Shown here: in pieces, positions 1 through 6,700 of the stretch
How the letters are laid out: every line of letters starts with the position of its first letter
Position numbering within the stretch: position 1 is the first letter of the stretch
Source: Methylococcaceae bacterium
GTDB taxonomy: Bacteria > Pseudomonadota > Gammaproteobacteria > Methylococcales > Methylomonadaceae
Direction of reading: 5' to 3'
Assembly: GCA_005779525.1 (NCBI GenBank)
Contig: SXIZ01000048.1
Span: forward strand, 1-6,964
Length of the DNA: 6,964 nt
The notes under the pieces: model-generated
The model's input: the letters and a program-made list of their open reading frames with translations, nothing else
Database searches by the model: none
Told to the model about the DNA's origin: nothing
Made by a program: the position numbers and the translations under genes

Positions 1-2
1 CA

Positions 3-107
3 TTAATAACTCTAGGAATGATAATTTGGTTATTTATTTGTTTTCTAAAAAGGAAAAATGCAATTACTATTGATGACCTTATTAATAATATAAAAAATAA
101 AAACTAA
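3..107 (+). CDS. C-terminal end of a membrane protein, cut by the window edge
   Basis: An open frame enters from the left edge and ends at TAA 105-107, leaving 34 residues. The visible part is one hydrophobic stretch (LITLGMIIWLFICFL) followed by a basic stop-transfer patch (KRKN) and a polar tail rich in Asn, Ile and Lys. This fits the last membrane helix and cytoplasmic tail of an integral membrane protein. The codons are very A+T-rich compared with rtcB next door, so the upstream gene may belong to an A+T-rich, possibly acquired block. The only internal ATG (position 18) has no usable ribosome binding site, so the frame most likely continues upstream. The family cannot be named from so little. 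It converges on rtcB across a gap that holds the palindromic repeat. Confidence 0.4.
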   Translation, partial: LITLGMIIWLFICFLKRKNAITIDDLINNIKNKN

Positions 108-182
108 CCTAGATTATTGCATTTTATGCAAAAAATAGAAGCCTCACAATTTTCTAAAGAAATTTTTTACATAAAAAGTACG

Positions 183-260
183 GTAGCTTGGGTTGAACAA
201 CATGAAACCCAACATTCGAAGCCTCAATTGTTGGGTTTCGCTCTACTCTACCCAACCTAC
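183..260. repeat. 78-bp double inverted repeat, MITE/REP-like
   Basis: The outer arms are gtagcttgggt (183-193) and acccaacctac (250-260), which pair at 10 of 11 positions. The inner arms are gaaacccaaca (204-214) and tgttgggtttc (229-239), a perfect 11-bp inverted repeat around a 14-nt loop. The hexamer ttgggt or its complement occurs four times. From general knowledge, palindromes of the GTAGGTTGGGT...AAACCCAAC...GTTGGGTTT...ACCCAACCTAC type are scattered in many copies through gammaproteobacterial and cyanobacterial genomes. The copy sits between convergent genes, where it could also form an RNA hairpin at the transcript ends. TA dinucleotides near both ends (184-185 and 258-259) would fit TA-targeted insertion, but that is inference. 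Confidence 0.7.
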
Positions 261-319
261 ACCCTAGTCTTTAACTTATAAGAGGATTTAGCTTCCTTAA
301 TGCAGCATCCCTATGATCC

Positions 320-1516
320 CTAGCCTTTAATACAAATCACCTGCTTCAACGTATGCAAAATTTCAGTCAAATCCTTTTGATTTTCCATCACTTGATCAAT
401 ATCTTTATAAGCCCCAGGGATTTCATCCAGAACACCTTTATCTTTGCGGCAGACGACGCCAGAGGTTTGCTGGATTAAGTCAGCCTCGGTAAAGCGTTTT
501 TCTGCTGCGGTGCGACTCATACGCCGCCCTGCTCCATGTGCGCTGGAATAAAAGCTGTCTGCATTGCCTAGGCCGCGAACAATATAGCTTCTACTGCCCA
601 TGCTGCCAGGGATAATCCCTAAATCTCCCAGTCTGGCGCGGATTGCGCCTTTGCGCGTCACCCACACATTCGCGCCAAAATGCTGCTCGTGCGCGACATA
701 GTTGTGATGACAATTGACGACTTCGGTGGTTACGCTAAATGCTGGCAGGTGCCGTGTGAGCGCCGCCAAGACTAAATCTAACATCGCTTGTCGGTTTTGC
801 ATGGCATAGTCTTGTGCCCATTGCACGGCAGCGACATAGTCGGCAAAGTATTCACTGCCTTCAGGTAAATACGCTAGATCGCGATCCGGTAATTGAATCA
901 TCCAGCGTTGCATTTCTTTACGCGCTAATTGGATAAAATAATCAGCCAATGCGTTACCGATACCCCGGCTTCCAGAATGCAACATCACCCACAGTTGTTG
1001 GCTTTCATCCACACAGACTTCGATAAAGTGATTACCGCCACCCAAGGTGCCCAGTTGGTTGACCCATTTGCTGGATTTACCCATTGCTTTTAAGAGTTGT
1101 GGGTGTTTGTCGCTCAAGGTTTTTAGAGCACTGTTAAACGGCTGCGCGATTGCAGTTAAAGCGCGATCATCGCTATGCTGCGCGCGTCCGACCGGGACAT
1201 CGCGGCTGATTTGGTCGAATATTTTTTTGAGCGATTTTTCATCTAAGGCATTAGCAGAAAGTGATAGCCGTGCGGCGACCATGCCACAGCCTAAATCCAC
1301 ACCTACCGCCGCGGGGATAATCGCTTTATGCGTCGCAATCACTGAGCCTATGGTGGCGCCTAAACCTAAATGCACGTCGGGCATTGCCGCGACATGATGG
1401 TGAATAAACGGTAGGCTGGCAATATTGAGTAACTGCTGTTTGGAGGCGTCATCCACGTCATCAGTCCATATTTTGACCGGGACGCGTTGATCAGATAATA
1501 CTTGGGCAATAGGCAT
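320..1516 (-). CDS. rtcB: RNA-splicing ligase RtcB (3'-phosphate/5'-OH RNA ligase)
   Basis: RtcB joins RNA 2',3'-cyclic phosphate or 3'-phosphate ends to 5'-OH ends, using GTP and Mn2+, in RNA repair or tRNA splicing in the cytoplasm. The 398-residue product is close to the length of E. coli RtcB (408) and aligns with it nearly end to end. Key motifs are MPDVHLG (45-51), VGVDLGCGM (71-79, with metal ligands D74 and C77), GGGNHFIEV (159-167, H163), MLHSGSRGIGN (178-188, H180), NCHHNYV (268-274, H271) and SSAHGAGR (324-331). H327 matches the His that is guanylated in E. coli (H337). The C-terminus ends in Gly after ICIK, as in E. coli (VCVKG). All catalytic and metal positions are present, so the enzyme should be active. 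The ATG at 1516 gives the family N-terminus, although no strong Shine-Dalgarno sequence precedes it. No rtcA, rtcR or archease gene is visible nearby. Confidence 0.97.
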   Translation of the reverse strand: MPIAQVLSDQRVPVKIWTDDVDDASKQQLLNIASLPFIHHHVAAMPDVHLGLGATIGSVIATHKAIIPAAVGVDLGCGMVAARLSLSANALDEKSLKKIFDQISRDVPVGRAQHSDDRALTAIAQPFNSALKTLSDKHPQLLKAMGKSSKWVNQLGTLGGGNHFIEVCVDESQQLWVMLHSGSRGIGNALADYFIQLARKEMQRWMIQLPDRDLAYLPEGSEYFADYVAAVQWAQDYAMQNRQAMLDLVLAALTRHLPAFSVTTEVVNCHHNYVAHEQHFGANVWVTRKGAIRARLGDLGIIPGSMGSRSYIVRGLGNADSFYSSAHGAGRRMSRTAAEKRFTEADLIQQTSGVVCRKDKGVLDEIPGAYKDIDQVMENQKDLTEILHTLKQVICIKG

Positions 1517-1585
1517 AACGATTTGAAGAATAGATGAAAGTTTAGGACAACTCAGCCGCAGCGATTGCAGTGAACTTAAACTGCC

Positions 1586-2059
1586 CTACTTCTTAAACCA
1601 CGCAGCAAGTTTGGCTTTAGCAGCGATTTTAAATTGTTTAACCCATTGGTAAACCGCGGTTTCCCGAATTTTGTCATGCGCCCAATGTAACCACGTGGTG
1701 ATCGTGGTATAGACTTTATTGATCAGGGTAAACGTCAATAATTGACTTTTAGTTAGGGTAAAAAATCGGGCAATAAATAAGGTTCCGAGTAGTTTGGCGA
1801 CAATTTCCAGGGCAATCCCTTGCAAAATTAAGCCATGTGCTAATAGCCAGAAGGCTATTAGATTAATGGGTGTGACGATGATGATGGGAATACTGATGGC
1901 AAATAGCGCTTGTTTCGGTGTCGTCTGGGTTAGCCAGTTTTCAAATTTAGCCAGTCCTAACAGTGCAGCTAAAAAATGACCTAAGCTGGAGAGTAAATCC
2001 CACAGCCACTCTTCAATAAGTAAAATGACCGCTAATATGGATAATAAAATTTTTTTCAT
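1586..2059 (-). CDS. Conserved membrane protein of unknown function, IEEWLWD type
   Basis: This is a 157-residue integral membrane protein of unknown function. An N-terminal hydrophobic segment (about 4-16) runs into the motif IEEWLWDLL (15-23). A second hydrophobic stretch lies at 24-37, followed by strong membrane segments at about 50-75 and 78-100. The C-terminal 55 residues are amphipathic and basic (KQFKIAAKAKLAAWFKK), probably cytoplasmic. From memory, the pattern EEWLWD, then a Pro/Ile-rich helix, FWLLAHG and AKLLGTLFIARFFTLT matches a widespread, uncharacterised proteobacterial membrane family of about 150-200 residues. The gene lies 69 bp upstream of rtcB and 94 bp downstream of the cytochrome gene on the same strand, so it may share a transcript with either. 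The ATG at 2059 is the natural start (MKK then hydrophobic). Its best Shine-Dalgarno candidate, AAGG, lies rather far upstream. Confidence 0.85.
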   Translation of the reverse strand: MKKILLSILAVILLIEEWLWDLLSSLGHFLAALLGLAKFENWLTQTTPKQALFAISIPIIIVTPINLIAFWLLAHGLILQGIALEIVAKLLGTLFIARFFTLTKSQLLTFTLINKVYTTITTWLHWAHDKIRETAVYQWVKQFKIAAKAKLAAWFKK

Positions 2060-2153
2060 CGCTAGCTAACGCCTTGTGACCCTGCGGAAATATGCAAGCA
2101 GTTTACCCTAATTTTGCTCAGTCGAATCAAGTTGCGGCTGCAGCTTAAAGGCT

Positions 2154-2882
2154 TTAATTGGGTTTGCGGGAATAAAACCACATCTGATACACGCTCAATA
2201 AAATCTGTAAGCCCATAGATAAGCCCATTAATGCGCCACTGGCTACCACCACATAAGCAAATTCTGGGATGGCTTTAGTAATAAACCAAGACAACACATC
2301 CAGCAACATCGCGGCAAACGGAATCACGACCGCAATGCGTTTGACGTAGATATTGATGTCGCACAACAAAAATATTTTGCCGATAAAATACAAAATAAAG
2401 GCAATACCAAATAAATGGATATGCGATACCTTGACTAGCTTTGGAATAGTCGCTCCACCCGCGTGCGCCACCACGGCCGCCCCGGCATAATTACTAAGAT
2501 CCGGTAGTGAAGGATTAATGCTTGGCGTATGGCAGATAATGCAATCACGATTCAGAATGGGCGCAACTTTTTCAGTGTACTCAGGTTCATCAGCCCCGTT
2601 ATTAATCCAGCGCAGAATAACATCCTTATCGCTTTTGTATTTTAAGTTGGGTTCCATAACACCATTGATGGCATTTGCCAGCCGCGTTTGCGTTGCTGAA
2701 CCATGATAATTAATTATTACGTCTTCAATCGATAAACCCGGGCGACCGTCACGGCCTTGGTGGGTGTAGTACATATTAACCAGTGCCACGACATAACCTA
2801 GGCCGATAGTCAGTAAGAACACAGTATTTAAAATTCTTTCACTAATCGAGATGTCTTTAAAGCGCGTGTATTGTTCTGCCAT
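2154..2882 (-). CDS. Membrane-anchored monoheme cytochrome c-like protein
   Basis: Counted from the ATG at 2882, this is a 242-residue protein. An N-terminal membrane helix (about 16-37) is followed by a roughly 110-residue domain, probably periplasmic, with one covalent heme motif CIICH (114-118). Three membrane helices lie at about 154-174, 180-202 and 208-237, and the tail is basic. The third region opens with SHIHLFG: H154 and H156 lie at the membrane boundary and could be heme or quinol-side ligands, but this is inference. The stretch NYHGSATQTRLANAINGVM and a W...GA...Y...V.PI lead-in to CxxCH resemble gammaproteobacterial membrane cytochromes of unknown partner. A role in electron transfer is likely; the donor and acceptor are unknown. 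The frame can also start at TTG 2933, adding 17 residues. The ATG is preferred because MAEQYTRFKDIS looks like a family start, though the ribosome binding site in front of it is poor. Confidence 0.85.
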   Translation of the reverse strand: MAEQYTRFKDISISERILNTVFLLTIGLGYVVALVNMYYTHQGRDGRPGLSIEDVIINYHGSATQTRLANAINGVMEPNLKYKSDKDVILRWINNGADEPEYTEKVAPILNRDCIICHTPSINPSLPDLSNYAGAAVVAHAGGATIPKLVKVSHIHLFGIAFILYFIGKIFLLCDINIYVKRIAVVIPFAAMLLDVLSWFITKAIPEFAYVVVASGALMGLSMGLQILLSVYQMWFYSRKPN

Positions 2883-3080
2883 GAGAGAGGAGTTTCTACA
2901 AAAATGTAAATAATGCCATGGTGTATATTTCAAGTAAATCTACCCCATGATGTAGTGCTGGAGATAAATTGCTGGCACCGTTAAATTGTGAAAGTTACCC
3001 ACTAATATGCGTAGGGGCTTGTTTAATTTCAGAGTGAACCAGTCAGCAATTCACTTGTCCAATAATTGAAGATAAAGAAA

Positions 3081-3109
3081 TTGCTAACAGTTTAGTGTGT
3101 TGGCATAGT
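3081..3109 (+). promoter_or_regulatory. Possible sigma-70 promoter for the 38-codon ORF
   Basis: A ttgcta (-35, 3081-3086) and a catagt (-10, 3104-3109) are separated by 17 nt and lie about 40 nt before the ATG at 3149. Each hexamer matches the consensus at 4 of 6 positions, so the call is weak. It lies in the 266-bp gap (2883-3148) between the divergent cytochrome gene and the small ORF, which must hold start signals for at least one of them. I found no convincing promoter for the cytochrome gene in this gap and no other structured element. Confidence 0.25.
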
Positions 3110-3137
3110 TTATTAGTTTTTCCTGTGGCGTGTTTAT

Positions 3138-3143
3138 GAGGTG
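3138..3143 (+). promoter_or_regulatory. Ribosome binding site of the 38-codon ORF
   Basis: The hexamer gaggtg lies 5 nt before the ATG at 3149. It is the clearest Shine-Dalgarno sequence in the window and the main support for translation of the short ORF, which is too small to judge by length alone. Confidence 0.55.
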
Positions 3144-3148
3144 GTAGT

Positions 3149-3265
3149 ATGATGCGGATGCTCTTAGAAATAGTGATGGTGCTTGCTTTAGTCGGCGGTA
3201 TTTTCTTCGTAACCAAGGTGCTTGCTCAAGAAAAGCTGCAAAACGACAGCCAGAATGATCGCTAA
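3149..3265 (+). CDS. Putative 38-residue single-helix membrane microprotein
   Basis: ATG 3149 to TAA 3263-3265 encodes 38 residues. They comprise a short start (MMRM), one continuous hydrophobic helix of about 20 residues (LLEIVMVLALVGGIFFVTKV) and a polar tail (AQEKLQNDSQNDR). The layout suits a one-pass inner-membrane microprotein. The VLA-Q step resembles a signal peptidase site, but cleavage would leave only about 12 residues. A good Shine-Dalgarno sequence stands at the right distance and a weak promoter lies upstream. I do not recognise a family. It is divergent from the cytochrome gene and could be an accessory subunit of a membrane complex, but nothing in the sequence shows this. A chance ORF remains possible. 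Confidence 0.5.
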   Translation: MMRMLLEIVMVLALVGGIFFVTKVLAQEKLQNDSQNDR

Positions 3266-3301
3266 CTGCCTTAAAAATTAAAAACTCGAGATTATATTAG
3301 T

Positions 3302-3346
3302 TTGCTGTTTTTATGCATTGCATTAAAGACACGGTAAAAACAGCAA
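3302..3346. repeat. Perfect 12-bp inverted repeat with a 21-nt loop
   Basis: ttgctgttttta (3302-3313) is exactly repeated in inverse as taaaaacagcaa (3335-3346). The loop contains the tandem pentamer tgcattgcat (3314-3323). The right arm lies inside the last codons of the RND pump remnant, and the stop that ends the remnant (3323-3325) falls in the loop. Neither side has a T-run directly after the stem, so it is not a classical intrinsic terminator. It could be a transcript-end hairpin, a protein binding site or a scar of rearrangement. Confidence 0.55.
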
Positions 3347-3622
3347 CACTAGCGCTAGCTGGATGATCAAGCCAATCGCTAAGGGCTGCAGCATTTCTGC
3401 TCCAACTCCTACTCCTAGAGCCAACGGCAATAACGCAAACATAGCTGCAATGGTGGTCATCGCAATTAGACGCATGCGGTTGTTGTTAAACCTAGTTGAA
3501 CTGACAGTAGCAGATAAACTTTTGGCAATTTCAAGATACAGCCTCAGTAAACCCAACCAAAAATTTCTGACGAAAGGGAGTACAGTGATGGTGAAAGCTT
3601 CAATGGAGTTTGTAACAACCAC
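3323..3622 (-). pseudogene. Remnant of an RND efflux pump permease (C-terminal helices)
   Basis: Only residues 49-99 of this open frame (about 3326-3478) are recognisable: RMRLIAMTTIAAMFALLPLA, then LGVGVGAEMLQPLAI and LIIQLALVLLFLP. This is the signature of the last two membrane helices of AcrB/CzcA-type RND permeases (usual form R-R-PI-MTT-AA---LLPLA--G-G-E---PLAI). Such pumps have about 1,000 or more residues, so well over 90 percent is missing. Between PLAI and LIIQLALVL about four residues found in most relatives (of the type AIIS) seem absent, which would be a 12-nt in-frame deletion. The frame is open further upstream (to about 3654, ATG at 3622), but that part does not resemble an RND protein and has no clear ribosome binding site. 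A stop falls just after LPCL. I call it a decayed gene, not a functional small protein. The rest of this gap, 3623-3665, shows nothing. Confidence 0.7.
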
Positions 3623-3665
3623 TGAAAGGGCAAGCCCGCGGCGAATAAGAACCTAGAATTTAGCA

Positions 3666-3690
3666 TTCGGCGCGTTATCAGCGCGCCGAA
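3666..3690 (-). terminator. Hairpin after the NHL/C13-like gene, probable terminator
   Basis: ttcggcgcg (3666-3674) and cgcgccgaa (3682-3690) form a perfect G+C-rich 9-bp stem with a 7-nt loop, starting 12 nt after the stop codon of the large minus-strand gene. The following bases on that strand (tgctaaattc) hold only a few Ts, so termination may be inefficient or the hairpin may mainly protect the RNA end. It separates the gene from the pump remnant. Confidence 0.6.
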
Positions 3691-3702
3691 ATTACTTGTT
3701 TG

Positions 3703-6700
3703 TTACTTGGGTTTTACGTTTAACAACTCAAAAGAGTAATTGCCCAAATGCTTAAAACTCCCCTGATACAATTGCCCGAAAACCTGAGCTAAGGGAACTT
3801 GTAATAAATTGCTGGCTGGATCAAAAGTCGCCGCAGGCTGCCATGATTCCCCGCTCGTACTTGCCGCCCACAAATTAAAGCGCCCGTTTTGGAAACCTAA
3901 TTCGGCCTGATAATGCTGTTGCCCAACCATTACATTTCGCAGATACAGAATACCTTGCTCAGCGTCATATTCTGCTGGCAAAATTTCTTTTCCACGATTT
4001 TTACTGACATGGATAACTCGCGGAAGACTGACTTGACGCAAGTTATCCATCAGATAAAAACTTAAATAGTATTGGCCCAGGAAATCTAAATTATCTATCT
4101 TGACGCTACATTCATCTGCAACACAATTTAGTGGAAAGCTCGGTATGTCTATCGCTTTATTAGGGTCAATGTGCAGTGCATCTGGTCTTTGGACTAACAC
4201 CCATGCCTCACTTAGCTTTTCACTATGTTGAATGCTGATTTTTACCTCTAAACTTGTGCCTGCTTGCAAGTTAATATCGTTCTGAGCCAATGGTTTAATG
4301 AACAAAGGAGGTGGAGTGTTGATATTGCATTTTCCTAGACAATAATCACCTAAGCTATCGAAATCCCTGGTATTGCTTTGTCCATCCGCATTGCTATCTA
4401 CCTGGAATTGTTGCCCCTCGTCATTGATAGTGAGCGCTGTTAGTACGGGTAGGATATTACGCAGTGCCAGTTTTAAAGGCACACCTGCATTTATTTGCGA
4501 CCAAAAAGCATACGAAAATGAATTAAACCCCCGGTGGGCTAACACATTGGATTGCTCAATATTGCTACTGGTGATCACAATGCGCGGACGAGTTTGCTTC
4601 GCCAATGACTGAATAAAGCTACCCGAATGTGGGGCGTCAATAATGACGGTAACTTTCCCGGGAATTTTGGCTTCTAATTCAATTAACCAAGCGGATAATT
4701 CAGTTCCGCTAAGGGTTTCGGTGGCGTTTATTTGTAACTGGTCCACGCCCCCCTGACTAATAATATACAGCACAACATCATTCGCATCATTCGCCCACTC
4801 AACTATTGCTTGGCGCAGGCTGGCTTTGTTTGCTGGCTGCAAATCGTCTGTTTTGCCATTATCATCCAGATCATTCTGGGTATTACCAGCAGTTAACAAT
4901 AATACTTCTTCATGCGCTTTAAACCCTTGTTGCTGCAGCACCGAATTGGCGTGCTGGCCTAACTGAGTGATACTCTCCCAAAAACGATTGCTGCGGTTTG
5001 CAATTGTGGCTCCTCCGCCAGCAACCACGATCGCTTTATAGGGGTGTACCGAACGCGATTTAACGCTAGGGACGAATTGCTGTAGGCGTTGATTGCCCGA
5101 TTCACTGACCCAGAGACTACCGTCCGAGGTTAAGGCAAGGCCTTGTGGAAAATTAAACTGACCTGCTTCATTTCCTTTACTTCCCAGTTGTTCGATAAAC
5201 TCACCCGAGGGACTAAAATGCTGCAAGCGATTATTACCCGTATCTGCAATCCACAGACTGTTGTCAGAGGCAACGGCTATGCCACTTGGGGCATAAAATT
5301 GCCCTGGCCCGGAACCCTGAGTGCCAAATTGGCTAAGTATCTTGCCATCTGCAGCCATATGCGTGATTGTATTTTTGAAGGGATCAGTAATCCATATACT
5401 GCCGTCCGCCACGGCTGCGATGCCTTTTGCGGACGTTGGTAATGATTCGTTACCACCGACAAGCTGATTGCTACCAAATTGGGCAATTAAATTGCCATCA
5501 GCACTTAAATGCATAATACGATCATAGCCCATAATAGCTGTGCGAAAACCATAGGTATAACCATAAACTACCCAAACACTGTCATCGGCAGCAACCGCAA
5601 TGCCCGAGGGTCCAAATAGAAAGTTACGGTCTTCACAGTTGCCCCAATGTGCAATTAGACTGCCATCGGCTCTAAGATGTTGAATTCTGCAATTCCCCGT
5701 ATCGGCGATCCATAAGGTATTATCTGGCGCTTCCGCGATACCTAAAGGCCCACTGAGCTCGCCTGGCCCTTGGCCCAGGGTACCAAATTGCCTGCTTAAC
5801 AAACCTTGGCTATCACGACGTTGAATGCGATTATTATTTTTACTTGGGTCAAGGCCATAACCTAAGCGGTTATCTTTAGTATCGGTGACCCATAATCCAC
5901 CCGCATCCTTCGAAGCAGTAAGCGCATAAGGTGTAAATTCAGAAAAACTTTTACCCAACTTGGCTATCAAACTACCATCGCTACTAAAATGTAGCGCTGA
6001 CTGACTTGCATCCACCACCCAAAGACTCCCATCCTTGGCAACCGCAATGCCACTTGGGTGGTCAAAGGTTGTACTCAGTTCCTGCAGTAATTGCCCCCCT
6101 GCAGTAAAGTGCTGTACCCGATTATTAAAATAATTAGTGACCCACACACTGCCGTCAGCGGCAATAGCTAAATCATGTGGTGTTTGCAATTGTCCGGCAT
6201 CATTACCAAAACTCCCGAATTGGGCAATAAAATGACCATCATGAGTGAAATGCTGGATACGTTGATTGCTAGTATCTGCAACCCAAAGGCTACCATCAGG
6301 GGCAGTAGCTATGCCTAATGGTTGCTCAAATTGTCCTGGACTATTTCCTCTAGTACCAAGTTGTCCCAGAAAGCGACCCGTAGTATCAAAATGCAATATG
6401 CGGCCTCTGGTAAATTCGACAATCCAAAGCGTTCCATCAAGAGCGACGGTAATGCCTTTTAATGAAGACACCTCTGCATCGGCAACACCGGATAAGCCGA
6501 ATTGACCTATAAAATTACCATATTTATCAAGGTGCTGAATTCGATGGTTTCTGGAATCCACGATCCACACGCTGGTATCGGAAGCGACCGCGATACCTTG
6601 CGGTATATCAAACTGTCCCACCCCGGTTCCAGAACTACCATACTGACCGATAACTGTGCCGTCAGCATTGAAATGCAAAATTCGATTAGCTGCTGAATCA

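Noticed and set aside
1047..1397. Plus-strand open frame of 116 codons inside rtcB
   Set aside because: It is antisense to a highly conserved enzyme and is explained by its codon pattern.
2145..2157. ttaaaggctttaa palindrome at the end of the cytochrome gene as a terminator
   Set aside because: The stem is only 6 bp and A+T-rich with almost no loop, so it cannot be an intrinsic terminator.
3349..3358. ctagcgctag palindrome as a regulatory site
   Set aside because: It falls inside the Leu-Ala-Leu-Val codons of the pump remnant and is explained by coding sequence.
3363..3656. Plus-strand open frame of 97 codons opposite the pump remnant
   Set aside because: Its sequence has no domain-like pattern, and the opposite strand carries the clear RND signature; it is a shadow.
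5277..5486. Overlapping minus-strand open frame inside the propeller region
   Set aside because: It lies in another frame of a strongly supported gene and has no signal of its own.
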